Assembly: GCA_017650795.1 (NCBI GenBank) | Contig: JAGCEE010000099.1 | Coordinates: forward strand, 1 to 21,264 | Source of the DNA: Clostridia bacterium | GTDB lineage: Bacteria > Bacillota > Clostridia > Christensenellales > UBA1242 | Direction of reading: 5' to 3' | Length of the DNA: 21,264 nt | Part shown: piece by piece, positions 8,230 through 15,533 of the stretch | How positions within the stretch are numbered: the stretch's first letter is position 1 | Layout of the letters: each line of letters begins with the position of its first letter | Program-made: the position numbers and the translations under genes | Notes under the pieces: model-generated | The model's input: the letters and a program-made list of their open reading frames with translations, nothing else | The model's database searches: none | What the model was told of the DNA's origin: nothing

Positions 8230-8658
8230 TTATTCTTCTACAACAACGCCCATAGACTTGCATGTGCCAATAACCATCTTCATTGCTTGTTCTATGCTTG
8301 AAGCATTTAAATCTGGCATTTTGGTTTCTGCGATTTCTTTAATTTGAGCCATTGTTATTTTTCCGACTTTTGTTTTGTTTGGTGCACCAGAACCCGATTC
8401 GATTCCAAGAGCCTTCTTAATAAGAACTGCTGCTGGAGGGGTTTTTAGTACAAAATCAAATGATCTGTCTTGATAAATAGTTATCACAACAGGAATGATA
8501 AGACCTGCTTGTTTTGCGGTTCTATCATTAAAATCTTTGGTAAATGCTGCAATGTTGATTCCATGAGGACCAAGTGAAGATCCTACTGGAGGTCCTGGTG
8601 TAGCTTTACCTGCTGGTAATTGCAATTTAACAATTGCATTGATTTTTCTTACAGCCAT
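8230..8658 (-). CDS. rplK: 50S ribosomal protein L11
   Basis: A 142-residue L11 of standard length. It binds the GTPase-associated centre of 23S rRNA with L10. It shows the N-terminal VKLQLPAGKATPGPPVGSSL with the conserved PPVG, GINIAAFTKDFNDRT, and the C-terminal RNA-binding domain with KTPPAAVLIKKA and ASSIEQAMKMVIGTCKSMGV. The RBS AAGGAGG sits nine bases before ATG, next to a hairpin resembling the L1 stalk. The stop is followed at once by the second such hairpin. It lies between nusG and rplA. Confidence 0.98.
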   Translation of the reverse strand: MAVRKINAIVKLQLPAGKATPGPPVGSSLGPHGINIAAFTKDFNDRTAKQAGLIIPVVITIYQDRSFDFVLKTPPAAVLIKKALGIESGSGAPNKTKVGKITMAQIKEIAETKMPDLNASSIEQAMKMVIGTCKSMGVVVEE

Positions 8659-8667
8659 TGTATTTTT

Positions 8668-8717
8668 CCTCCTTATGTGGTTATTCGAGATGCGTGTAAG
8701 AAGTACATCTCTCCCAC
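8668..8717 (-). promoter_or_regulatory. L1-stalk-like mRNA structure before rplK
   Basis: On the minus strand GTGGGA is followed by a 6-bp hairpin (GAGATG/CATCTC), GAATAA and CCAC, and two bases later AAGGAGG (8668-8674). GTGG (8714-8717) pairs with CCAC (8677-8680) around an asymmetric internal loop. It shares GTGGGAG ... AAxCCAC with the rplK-rplA element and with the 23S L1 stalk, while the inner hairpin sequence differs, as expected for conserved structure. Confidence 0.7.
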
Positions 8718-8812
8718 TAAATTTTTGCTTTTTTAAAAAGCGGTATATTTAAACAAGCAATGCTTGGTTAAACCAAATTTATAACAGTTTAATGTGATGT
8801 TTGCACAAAATA
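8718..8812 (-). other. nusG-rplK spacer with short palindromes
   Basis: On the minus strand this stretch holds GGTTTAACC, AAGCATTGCTT and GCTTTTTAAAAAAGC. None is followed by a T tract, so they are not intrinsic terminators, and I see no convincing promoter. They may be mRNA folding or processing elements before rplK. Confidence 0.3.
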
Positions 8813-9355
8813 TTAGTCGTTTATTTTTCTTAATTGAGAATATTCAAGGTCTACCGTTGTTTCTCTACCAAACATTTCTACTTTTACTTTTGCTCTTGGT
8901 ACTTTTTCGTCGGCAGAAATTGATACAACCTCACCAATCATAGTATCAAGTGGACCTTCGATTATTTCTACCTTGTCGCCAGGAGCAAGGTCAAACTCTA
9001 CCTTAATTTTTTCTAGTCTTAATCTTTGAACTTCTTCTGGTGTTAAATCTAGTGGTCTACCCTTTGGTCCGGTAAAACCTGTTATTCCTCTTGTTCTAGT
9101 CACATTGTGCCAAATATCATCACCGTAAATCATCTTTACAAGCAAATATCCTGGCATTATCTTTTTTTGAACAAGTGTTTTTTTGCCCTTCTTTTCTTCT
9201 ATAACATCTTCCATTGGAATAACAATATCAAAAATTCTATTTGTTAATCCATAGTTTACTGCCATTTGCTCTAAATTTTCTTTTGCTACATTTTCGTAGC
9301 CTGAGTATGTGTGAAGAACATACCATTTTGCATTTTCCATGTTTATGTTTTCCAT
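8813..9355 (-). CDS. nusG: Transcription termination/antitermination factor NusG
   Basis: A 180-residue NusG, which binds RNA polymerase and links it to Rho or ribosomal S10. The NGN domain opens with AKWYVLHTYSGYENVAKENL and includes KIMPGYLLVKM and TRGITGFTG. The C-terminal KOW domain carries PGDKVEIIEGPLDTMIGEV. A TTG at 9370 would add five residues, but it overlaps the secE end and lies inside the RBS (GGGGAG); ATG at 9355 has that RBS at good spacing, four bases after the secE stop, so I use it. It is third in the rpmG-secE-nusG-rplK-rplA operon. Confidence 0.97.
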   Translation of the reverse strand: MENINMENAKWYVLHTYSGYENVAKENLEQMAVNYGLTNRIFDIVIPMEDVIEEKKGKKTLVQKKIMPGYLLVKMIYGDDIWHNVTRTRGITGFTGPKGRPLDLTPEEVQRLRLEKIKVEFDLAPGDKVEIIEGPLDTMIGEVVSISADEKVPRAKVKVEMFGRETTVDLEYSQLRKIND

Positions 9356-9359
9356 AATT

Positions 9360-9686
9360 TTACTCCCCAATACTCTTTGTTAAAAAGTTATAAAATAGGC
9401 TTAGTAGTTGGTCTATTCCAAAAATAACAACCAAAAAGACCAAAGTCACAGATAAAACAACCAAAGTTTCTTTAACAACACGGTTAAAAGATGGCCAAGT
9501 GACTTTTTTAAGCTCACTGAATGCACCTTTTAATTTGTTTGGTTTTTTGTTTTTTGATTGTTTTTTGCCTTTTGGCTTTGTGTCGTCTTCTTCAACTACT
9601 ATTTCTTCGTGGTCATCATCAGGTTGCATTGCACCTTCTTCCAAAACCACTTCTTCTGCCTTTTCTTCTTCGTCTAAAACTAACAT
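9360..9686 (-). CDS. secE: Preprotein translocase subunit SecE with long charged N-terminal extension
   Basis: A 108-residue SecE, which clamps SecY in the Sec translocon. The conserved core is C-terminal: the amphipathic helix FSELKKVTWPSFNRVVKETL (about residues 54-73), then one membrane helix, then LLSLFYNFLTKSIG. Minimal Gram-positive SecE is about 60 residues. Here about 50 residues precede the core: first strongly acidic (many Glu and Asp), then a Lys/Pro-rich basic stretch (KPKGKKQSKNKKPNK). The start has an AAGGAG RBS and no better internal start exists, so the extension seems genuine. It is second in its operon, between rpmG and nusG. Confidence 0.95.
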   Translation of the reverse strand: MLVLDEEEKAEEVVLEEGAMQPDDDHEEIVVEEDDTKPKGKKQSKNKKPNKLKGAFSELKKVTWPSFNRVVKETLVVLSVTLVFLVVIFGIDQLLSLFYNFLTKSIGE

Positions 9687-9729
9687 ATTAACTCCTTTTT
9701 ATTAACCATTTGGTGATTTACGTTTACAC

Positions 9730-9754
9730 CATTTCCCTCAAAGTATAGGGAATG
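9730..9754 (-). other. Hairpin in the rpmG-secE gap
   Basis: An imperfect inverted repeat pairs 9730-9738 with 9747-9754 (CCCT/AGGG core, one bulged base, 8-base loop). It has no T tract, so it is probably not a terminator; it may affect stability of the rpmG-secE message. I looked for a tRNA-Trp here, as in some relatives, and found none. Confidence 0.3.
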
Positions 9755-9768
9755 CAGTTAAAGTGGAT

Positions 9769-9930
9769 TTATTTGGTTTCCTTATGAAGAGTACGCTTGT
9801 TGCATTTTGGACAGAATTTTTCCATTTCTATTCTATCTGGATTTGTTTTTTTGTTTTTTGATGTTGCATAATTTCTTTCTTTGCATTCTGTGCAAGCAAG
9901 GATTATGTGTGTTCTACTTGGATTTGCCAT
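9769..9930 (-). CDS. rpmG: 50S ribosomal protein L33 (zinc-binding type)
   Basis: A 53-residue protein, the usual L33 length, starting MANPSRTHIILACTECKERN and ending CPKCNKRTLHKETK. Two CxxC pairs (Cys13/Cys16 and Cys40/Cys43) make it the zinc-binding C+ form, not the zinc-free paralogue many Firmicutes also keep. The RBS is AAGGAG. It is first in the operon: a consensus promoter lies upstream and secE begins about 80 bases downstream, the common rpmG-secE-nusG order. Confidence 0.95.
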   Translation of the reverse strand: MANPSRTHIILACTECKERNYATSKNKKTNPDRIEMEKFCPKCNKRTLHKETK

Positions 9931-9980
9931 TTGTTTTTCTCCTTAAAAAATAGCGCCATACGGTGCTTTATACGATATGT

Positions 9981-10009
9981 AATATATCACACACGCGCAC
10001 ATATGTCAA
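9981..10009 (-). promoter_or_regulatory. Consensus promoter of rpmG-secE-nusG-rplK-rplA
   Basis: On the minus strand TTGACA (10004-10009), a 17-base spacer and TATATT (9981-9986) form the strongest promoter in the window, as expected for a ribosomal operon. The leader is about 44 bases, longer than at most promoters here. Confidence 0.88.
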
Positions 10010-10031
10010 CTGGTATTTAGAAAAAATCTAT

Positions 10032-10068
10032 AAAAAAGTATCTTAGGCGTGTTCCTAAAATACTTTTT
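10032..10068 (-). terminator. Intrinsic terminator after glnS
   Basis: A 15-base stem with one mismatch (10033-10047 with 10054-10068) and a 6-base loop (10048-10053) ends in TTTTTT on the minus strand. It lies 50 bases beyond the glnS stop and just upstream of the rpmG promoter. Confidence 0.85.
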
Positions 10069-10117
10069 GTAATTATCCAACTGTATAAAGTTATCAAAAC
10101 GTTTTTTCACGATATTT

Positions 10118-11779
10118 TTAAACCTTTTTTGTTTCCTTTAAGGTTATTGTTCTATTAAATACTAATTTTTCTTTTGTGCTGTCTTTATCTAAACAGAAGT
10201 AGCCATTACGAACAAACTGATAACGTTCATCTTTGTCGAAATCAATGTCTTCTACATAACAATTACTTAATACTTGCTTTGAATTTGGATTTATTTTAAA
10301 GCCATTGGTTGCTCGTTCTTGACCTTCTACTTCCTCGGCACTGTCTTCATCTATTAGATTTTCAAACAACCTACACTCTACGCATTTTGCATGGTTTGGA
10401 TTTACCCAATGTATTGTTCCCTTAACCTTTTTTGTACTGCCAGAGCCAGATTTTGTTTCTGGGTCATATGTGCAATAAATGGTTGAAACATTGCCGTTTT
10501 CGTCTTTTTCATAATCCTCACACTTTAAGATGTATGCACCCATAAGCCTTACTTCGTTGCTAGGGTAAAAACGGAAATATTTTGGAATCTGCTCTTCCAC
10601 AAAATCTGCACGGTCTATGAGTATTTCTTTTCCAAAATAATACTTTCTTTTTGGGCTATTTTCTTTTTGTGGGTAATTGTCTAATGTTATTTCTTCTTCT
10701 TTGCCGTCTTCCCAATTTGTAATAACAACTTTAATTGGGTCCAAAACAGCCATTACTCTAAATGCCTTTTCGTTTAATGTATCTCTTACAAAGTGCTCCA
10801 TAAATGCTGGGTCTATTAGCGAATTTGCCTTGCTTACACCTGTTGCTTTAACAAAGTTTTTTAAACTCTCTGGCAATACACCTCTACGCCTAAGCCCACG
10901 AATTGTATAAAGTCTTGGGTCGTCAAATCCCTCAACCTTGCCCTCATTTACTAATTGCTTAATAAACCTTTTTCCAACGACTACGCCCTTTATGTAAAGG
11001 TTTGCATACTCTATTTGGCGTGGGTGATTTTTTAGCCCACTATTATCCACCACCCAATTATACAGTGGTCTATGGTCCTCAAATTCTGGACCACAAATAC
11101 TAAATGTGACACCTTCTAGTGCATCGTCAAGTGGATGCGAAAAATCATACGATGGGTAAATATTCCAATCTCTACCAATTCTTTGGTGATGAAGATATTG
11201 TATTTTATAAATAACGGGATCACGCATATTCATGTTTGGGCTAGACATATCTATTTTTGCCCTTAAACATCTGCTACCGGCTTCAAATTCGCCGTTTTTC
11301 ATTCGCTCAAACAAATCCAAGTTTTCTTCTACCGACCTATCTCGGTATGGACTATTTTTGCCCGGCTCAGTAAGAGTTCCACGATATTCTGAAACTTGCT
11401 CTGGGCTTAAATCACAAACATACGCTTTGCCTTCTTTGATTAGTTTTACGGCTATTTCATAGTTTTGCTTAAAATAATCTGTTGCATAATGTATTTGGTT
11501 CCAAGAGTATCCAAGCCATTTAACATCATCTTGAATTGCATCAACAAACTCTTGACACTCTTTGCTTGGGTTCGTGTCGTCATATCTAAGATTACAAACA
11601 CCACCAAATTTTTCTGCAATGCCATAATTCAAAATAATATTTCTAACATGGCCAATGTGCAAATAACCACTTGGCTCTGGTGGATGACGAGTTTGTACAT
11701 AACTAGCCTTCCCTTCTTTTATATCCTCAACTATGTAATCTTCTATAAAGTTCTCTGGTGTAATACTTTCTAAATCCAT
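10118..11779 (-). CDS. glnS: Glutaminyl-tRNA synthetase
   Basis: Charges tRNA-Gln with glutamine. The 553-residue protein has the class I signature PPEPSGYLHIGH (HIGH at 41-44), the GlnRS-type YPSYDFSHPLDDALEGVTFSIC and EFEDHRPLYNWVVDN, FDDPRLYTIRGLRRRGVLPE, and a C-terminal two-barrel anticodon domain. The KMSKS position reads VVGKR (267-271): the Lys is kept but MS of the E. coli VMSKR is VG. The frame opens 22 codons upstream at 11845, but a promoter lies inside that stretch and GGAG precedes ATG 11779, so I start there. It is a single-gene unit, divergent from mnmE. Its presence suggests direct Gln-tRNA charging instead of the GatCAB route. Confidence 0.95.
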   Translation of the reverse strand: MDLESITPENFIEDYIVEDIKEGKASYVQTRHPPEPSGYLHIGHVRNIILNYGIAEKFGGVCNLRYDDTNPSKECQEFVDAIQDDVKWLGYSWNQIHYATDYFKQNYEIAVKLIKEGKAYVCDLSPEQVSEYRGTLTEPGKNSPYRDRSVEENLDLFERMKNGEFEAGSRCLRAKIDMSSPNMNMRDPVIYKIQYLHHQRIGRDWNIYPSYDFSHPLDDALEGVTFSICGPEFEDHRPLYNWVVDNSGLKNHPRQIEYANLYIKGVVVGKRFIKQLVNEGKVEGFDDPRLYTIRGLRRRGVLPESLKNFVKATGVSKANSLIDPAFMEHFVRDTLNEKAFRVMAVLDPIKVVITNWEDGKEEEITLDNYPQKENSPKRKYYFGKEILIDRADFVEEQIPKYFRFYPSNEVRLMGAYILKCEDYEKDENGNVSTIYCTYDPETKSGSGSTKKVKGTIHWVNPNHAKCVECRLFENLIDEDSAEEVEGQERATNGFKINPNSKQVLSNCYVEDIDFDKDERYQFVRNGYFCLDKDSTKEKLVFNRTITLKETKKV

Positions 11780-11801
11780 ATCAATCTCCACAATAAAACC
11801 A

Positions 11802-11830
11802 ATTTTAATATTTTTTTTAAAATTTTGCAA
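11802..11830 (-). promoter_or_regulatory. glnS promoter
   Basis: On the minus strand TTGCAA (11825-11830), a 17-base spacer and TAAAAT (11802-11807). The expected start near 11795 lies inside the upstream extension of the open frame, supporting the downstream ATG at 11779. Confidence 0.7.
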
Positions 11831-11963
11831 GAGTTTAAAACACATTCATATTTTGTAATAAAAAGATTTTAGAATGATGTATTAAAAACCATGTTATTTA
11901 ATTGTCTTGATTATTTTATTTGTTATAACTTTTGTGCTTGTTTAAAAATTTTTATAGTTTTTT

Positions 11964-11991
11964 TTGAAAATATAGTTTTATGTGATACAAT
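11964..11991 (+). promoter_or_regulatory. mnmE promoter, apparently for a leaderless mRNA
   Basis: TTGAAA (11964-11969), a 16-base spacer and TACAAT (11986-11991). Only seven bases separate the -10 box from the mnmE ATG at 11999, so transcription should start at or within two bases of the start codon. No Shine-Dalgarno sequence precedes the ATG. Confidence 0.6.
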
Positions 11992-11998
11992 GATAATC

Positions 11999-13330
11999 AT
12001 GAAAAGTACTATTGCACAAATATCCACTCCAATTGCAATGGGTGGAATATCAGTTATTAAAATGAGCGGAAAAGACAGTCTTGCCATTGCAAGAAAGATT
12101 TTTCGCTTTAAAAATAAACAGTCCGAAATTGAACCAAGGCATATGTATTTTGGCAGCATAAGCTATCATGATTTTACCGAGCAATGCTTAATGGTATACT
12201 TTAAGGCACCTTTTTCTTACACCGGAGAAGATGTTGTTGAATTTCAATGTCATGGCGGAGAACTATTAACAAGAGAGATTTTAAATGCCTGTTTGGAAAA
12301 CGGAGCAAGACTTGCCGAAAATGGAGAGTTTACAAAGCTTGCTTTTATAAATGGAAAGATTAGTCTTGACGAAGCAGAAAGCATGATTGATATGATAAAT
12401 GCCACCTCTAATGCAGAGTTAAAAGCTTCTAGCCGAGTTTTTAAGGGTGAGTTGTACGAAAAAATAAGTGGCATGCAAGAAAGAATAAAAGACGCAATAG
12501 TAAACTTGGAGGTTGCAATAGATTATCCGGAGCATGATGACGAAACAAAAGGCACAGAGTATTTAGAAGAAGTGCTAACCTATTGCAAAAATGAATTATT
12601 AAAATTAAAAGCCACAGCATCAGATGGTGCAATAATAAAATCCGGAATAAATGTTGCTATAGTCGGAAAGCCAAATGTTGGTAAAAGTAGCATTTTAAAT
12701 GCCCTAATTGGCTCTAACCGAGCAATCGTCACGTCAATAAAAGGCACAACAAGAGATACCATAGAAGAATCTATAACACACAATGGTTTTAAAATAAATT
12801 TTATGGATACTGCCGGTATACACGAAAGTGATGACGAGGTAGAAAAGATTGGAATAGAACGAGCCAAAGAAAGCATAGAAAGAGCCGATATTGTTTTAGC
12901 AATATTTGACGCAAGTGAAAAATTAGATGATGAAGATAAAAAAATATTAAGCATATTAAAAAACAAATTAAGTTTAAACATTATAAACAAAATTGATATA
13001 TCAAAAAATAACACCGGCGTTGAAGGAATAGAAATTTCGGCATTAAATAAAAAGAATATAGATAATTTAAAAGATTTAATTTTAAATACTGCGATAAATC
13101 ACAAGATAGATTTTTCTGGTTTAATTATAACAAATGCAAGACACATAGAAGCAATAAACGAGGCATTGGAAAAAATTGAATTTGTGTTAAAAGAATGTAA
13201 ATTCCAAACAATAGATATACTAGATATGCTCACAAAAGAAATATGGCAAATATTAGGCAAGATTACCGGCGAAACAGAAAATGAAGATATTATTTCTGGA
13301 ATTTTTGCAAAATTTTGCCTTGGAAAATAA
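11999..13330 (+). CDS. mnmE: tRNA uridine-5-carboxymethylaminomethyl modification GTPase MnmE
   Basis: With MnmG, MnmE installs the (carboxymethyl)aminomethyl group at U34 of certain tRNAs. The 443-residue protein has the N-terminal folate-binding domain (STIAQISTPIAMGGISVIKM), a helical domain holding an inserted G domain, and the C-terminal FCLGK with the catalytic CxGK. G motifs are GKPNVGKS (from residue 223), GTTRDT, DTAG (from 270) and NKID (near 330). The frame is open from 11891, but the 36 extra codons match no MnmE and the first of them precede the promoter. The ATG at 11999 has no RBS and probably sits at the mRNA 5' end. No mnmG neighbour is present; it is divergent from glnS. Confidence 0.96.
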   Translation: MKSTIAQISTPIAMGGISVIKMSGKDSLAIARKIFRFKNKQSEIEPRHMYFGSISYHDFTEQCLMVYFKAPFSYTGEDVVEFQCHGGELLTREILNACLENGARLAENGEFTKLAFINGKISLDEAESMIDMINATSNAELKASSRVFKGELYEKISGMQERIKDAIVNLEVAIDYPEHDDETKGTEYLEEVLTYCKNELLKLKATASDGAIIKSGINVAIVGKPNVGKSSILNALIGSNRAIVTSIKGTTRDTIEESITHNGFKINFMDTAGIHESDDEVEKIGIERAKESIERADIVLAIFDASEKLDDEDKKILSILKNKLSLNIINKIDISKNNTGVEGIEISALNKKNIDNLKDLILNTAINHKIDFSGLIITNARHIEAINEALEKIEFVLKECKFQTIDILDMLTKEIWQILGKITGETENEDIISGIFAKFCLGK

Positions 13331-13366
13331 ACTTTTTTTATTTTTTATTTATCATATAAACAAAAT

Positions 13367-13407
13367 AAAAAAAATGCTCGCATTTAATTATTTTAGTGCG
13401 AGCTTTC
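13367..13407. terminator. Bidirectional terminator between mnmE and the VanW gene
   Basis: GCTCGCA (13376-13382) pairs with TGCGAGC (13397-13403) around a 14-base loop. Eight A precede it (T tract on the minus strand) and TTTCTTATTTT follows it on the plus strand. It can serve both convergent genes; the minus-strand side looks stronger. Confidence 0.75.
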
Positions 13408-13488
13408 TTATTTTGTAAAATAAAGGTATTCAGCAAATTTAATATGTTTTTTTTAATGATTTTTTAAAATGACTTTTTTATATTTTTT

Positions 13489-15003
13489 TTATGGATTGTA
13501 TTTTTCGGCATTTTTTCCATTTATTATGCCAGACACATTATTTCCGTTTGTTTGAGATGTTGTTTGTGGTGAGATAAATTTTACATCATTTTTTGGCAAG
13601 TTTATTCCATCATACAAATCTTCTGTACCCTCTATAATTATTCCCTCTTGTGGCAAATAAACCTCATGCCTTATTAAGCTCTCGTCTATAAGTTCCCCAT
13701 TTTTTGTATAATGCTCCAAATAAACATTTGCCTCGTAGCCCTCGTGAGGATATTTTAATCTTAAATATTCGCCTTTAAATGTCACCTTGTTGGAATATTT
13801 ACCATCTGTGTCTTGCAAAACTCTATCGCCAGAATGTGGCAGTGATTTAACAAATTCGGACCTTGTTTTATAATACTCGCCATTTTCAAATGGTAATCCG
13901 TATATTTGTACATATGCACATGTTTTATCACACCATGTTTTTATGTATATTGGCTCATCTGTTGTATTTTTAAACTTTAAATCCGAAACTCCCTCGCTTA
14001 CCATTGCATCAAGCCCAAGCGGAACATATGCTGCTGGCATGCTATGTTTGTTTACTTCTAATATTTCTAAGTTTGCAAGTAGCACTGCATTATACATTGT
14101 GGTTGATGCCTGACAAACACCACCACCCGTGCCTTCCACATAAACACCGTTTAATATAATATTTGCCGGCTTGTAGCCATTTTGTTTTGTTCTTGCACCC
14201 GTTGTTTGATTAAAAGAAATCTCCTCTTCCGGAAAAACAACCAAGCCATTAAAAGAAGATAATGCTGTTTTTATATTGCTTTTTCGGTCGCCATTAGAAT
14301 TGGCATAAGATGTGCTAAACTGAGAACGAAGTTTTGTTTTGCTCTTTAAGCTATCTATTGTGATACTTGGTTTTGTTGTGACTGTTGGAATTGTTATGGA
14401 AATGTTTTTATTATCTTTAAACGCATCGTCTATTAGTTCTTCTAATTTTTGTCTATCAACAACCACTTCGCTTTGACCTTCTATGTAGTTAAATGGATTT
14501 TTTTCGTTTGGGACAAACTCTACTCTTGGCTCAATAAGTTCGGTATATATTTCGTCCGAAATAATATCAAGTTTTTTATCAAATCCACCCAAGAGTTTCC
14601 TGTAAGAAATATCTATCTTTCCATCATTTTGATTTAACTGTTTCTTTTTTAAAAACCGTTCAAACATATTATTGGAACTTATGCTATTAAACACCTTGCC
14701 AACTTCCAAAGAAAAATCGTCAATTGGCTCAAAATCCTTATATGAATACTCCCACTTTTTATCCATATATTTTAATGATATTTTTAGTTTATCCCTGTTG
14801 GCTTTAAAGTCTGTTTCCAAAACATTTGAAGCCTCGCTTATATTCATGCCACCAACATCTATTCCGTTAATAATCACATTGTTATAAAACTTATTGCCAC
14901 TGCCATTTTTGTTGTATATTGCAAACACTGATATGGCGAATATACATACAACCGAGAGCAATACAACACTAATTACAACCACCCTATTTGATTTTTGTTT
15001 CAT
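13489..15003 (-). CDS. VanW/YoaR family cell-envelope protein
   Basis: A 504-residue protein with one N-terminal membrane anchor (about residues 8-29) and a large outside part. Residues about 40-225 resemble the repeated peptidoglycan-binding-like domains (PG_binding_4 type) seen before VanW domains: INGIDVGGMNISEA and later VVDRQKLEELIDDAF. The VanW domain (about 227-360) has FNQTTGARTKQNGYKPANII, EGTGGGVCQAST (from about 290) and the HSMPAAYVPLGLDA segment. An all-beta C-terminal region follows. The biochemical role of VanW is not established; the name comes from some vancomycin-resistance clusters, but no other van gene is present, so this gives no reason to infer resistance. The RBS is AAGGAG. 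It stands alone between a bidirectional terminator and a divergent promoter region. Confidence 0.92.
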   Translation of the reverse strand: MKQKSNRVVVISVVLLSVVCIFAISVFAIYNKNGSGNKFYNNVIINGIDVGGMNISEASNVLETDFKANRDKLKISLKYMDKKWEYSYKDFEPIDDFSLEVGKVFNSISSNNMFERFLKKKQLNQNDGKIDISYRKLLGGFDKKLDIISDEIYTELIEPRVEFVPNEKNPFNYIEGQSEVVVDRQKLEELIDDAFKDNKNISITIPTVTTKPSITIDSLKSKTKLRSQFSTSYANSNGDRKSNIKTALSSFNGLVVFPEEEISFNQTTGARTKQNGYKPANIILNGVYVEGTGGGVCQASTTMYNAVLLANLEILEVNKHSMPAAYVPLGLDAMVSEGVSDLKFKNTTDEPIYIKTWCDKTCAYVQIYGLPFENGEYYKTRSEFVKSLPHSGDRVLQDTDGKYSNKVTFKGEYLRLKYPHEGYEANVYLEHYTKNGELIDESLIRHEVYLPQEGIIIEGTEDLYDGINLPKNDVKFISPQTTSQTNGNNVSGIINGKNAEKYNP

Positions 15004-15030
15004 ATATACTCCTTGCTGTTATTGTTAGCA

Positions 15031-15058
15031 TTATTATTAAATATATACGCTATAACAA
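15031..15058 (-). promoter_or_regulatory. Possible promoter of the VanW gene
   Basis: On the minus strand TTGTTA (15053-15058), a 16-base spacer and TAATAA (15031-15036). It is weak, and several other AT-rich -10-like sites are nearby. Confidence 0.4.
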
Positions 15059-15119
15059 GTCTTAATAATTATGTGATTATATTACTGACTATATTTTAAG
15101 TACTTATATTAAAAAACCC

Positions 15120-15148
15120 TTGCATTTTTTTGAGGCTTGTGTTAAAAT
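15120..15148 (+). promoter_or_regulatory. Promoter of rpsF-ssb-rpsR
   Basis: TTGCAT (15120-15125), a 17-base spacer ending TGTGT, and TAAAAT (15143-15148). The expected start is near 15155, giving a leader of about 76 bases before rpsF. This places the upstream codons of the long open frame outside the message. Confidence 0.75.
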
Positions 15149-15172
15149 GCTCCCAGCAATTTATCCAAATTG

Positions 15173-15215
15173 CCTTGTTTTTTGTGTAAAAGCAAAAAAC
15201 CATAAGACCATAAGG
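15173..15215 (+). promoter_or_regulatory. Structured rpsF leader, candidate S6:S18 binding site
   Basis: CCTT (15173-15176) pairs with AAGG (15212-15215), and an 8-bp helix GTTTTTTG/CAAAAAAC (15177-15184 with 15193-15200) stacks inside, leaving an 11-base one-sided bulge, CATAAGACCAT. The outer arm ends two bases before AGGAGG. A hairpin with a 3' bulge before rpsF recalls the S6:S18 autoregulatory leader, but the CCG I associate with that motif is absent, so the assignment is weak. Confidence 0.4.
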
Positions 15216-15230
15216 AAAGGAGGAAATCAA

Positions 15231-15512
15231 ATGAATAAGTACGAACTTATGTACATCATTTCAAAAGATGCTACCGAAGAACAAAGAGAAGCCGTAATTG
15301 AAAAGTTTAAGGCTTTTGTTGAAGGAAAAGGTGGCGTTGTGACCGGTCTTGACAGACTTGGCATGAAAAAGTTTGCTTATGCTATCGACTTTAAAAACGA
15401 AGGCTACTATGTACTAATGAACTTTGAAGCAGAAGGCTCACTTGTAAAAGAAATGAACAATGCAATGAATATTGCAGATTTTGTAGTTAGACAAATATTT
15501 ATTAGAAAGTAA
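15231..15512 (+). CDS. rpsF: 30S ribosomal protein S6
   Basis: A 93-residue S6 that pairs with S18 on the 30S platform. The family N-terminus YELMYIISKDATEEQREAVI begins right after the chosen ATG, and RLGMKKFAYAIDFKNEGYYVLMNF and the ending DFVVRQIFIRK complete the fold. The open frame extends upstream to 15120, but AAAGGAGG lies directly before ATG 15231 and the promoter lies in the extension, so 15231 is the start. It is first of the standard rpsF-ssb-rpsR operon. Confidence 0.97.
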   Translation: MNKYELMYIISKDATEEQREAVIEKFKAFVEGKGGVVTGLDRLGMKKFAYAIDFKNEGYYVLMNFEAEGSLVKEMNNAMNIADFVVRQIFIRK

Positions 15513-15533
15513 TTTAGTAATTAGGAGAAAAAA

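Noticed and set aside
8718..8790. Palindromes between nusG and rplK as a terminator or second promoter
   Set aside because: There is no T tract after the hairpins, and the best promoter-like pair (TTGGTT, 17 bases, TTTAAA) is too weak.
9700..9768. A tRNA gene between rpmG and secE
   Set aside because: Some relatives carry tRNA-Trp here, but no cloverleaf or T-loop sequence is present, only an imperfect hairpin.
11465..11773. A 102-codon open frame on the plus strand inside glnS
   Set aside because: It is antisense to a well-supported gene, has no RBS or recognisable domain.
11780..11845. Upstream extension of glnS by 22 codons
   Set aside because: The promoter (11802-11830) lies inside it, and the RBS and the GlnRS-like start fit ATG 11779.
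11891..11998. Upstream extension of mnmE by 36 codons
   Set aside because: The extra residues match no MnmE, the stretch has no RBS, and the promoter lies within it just before ATG 11999.
12580..13014. A 144-codon open frame on the minus strand inside mnmE
   Set aside because: It is antisense to the G domain of mnmE, has no RBS, and its composition is that of a complement of an AT-rich gene.
13489..15003. VanW protein as a sign of vancomycin resistance
   Set aside because: VanW/YoaR-type proteins are widespread in Clostridia, and no vanHAX, vanS or vanR gene is in the window.
15120..15230. Upstream extension of rpsF by 37 codons
   Set aside because: It covers the promoter and leader; the conserved S6 N-terminus and AAAGGAGG fit ATG 15231.
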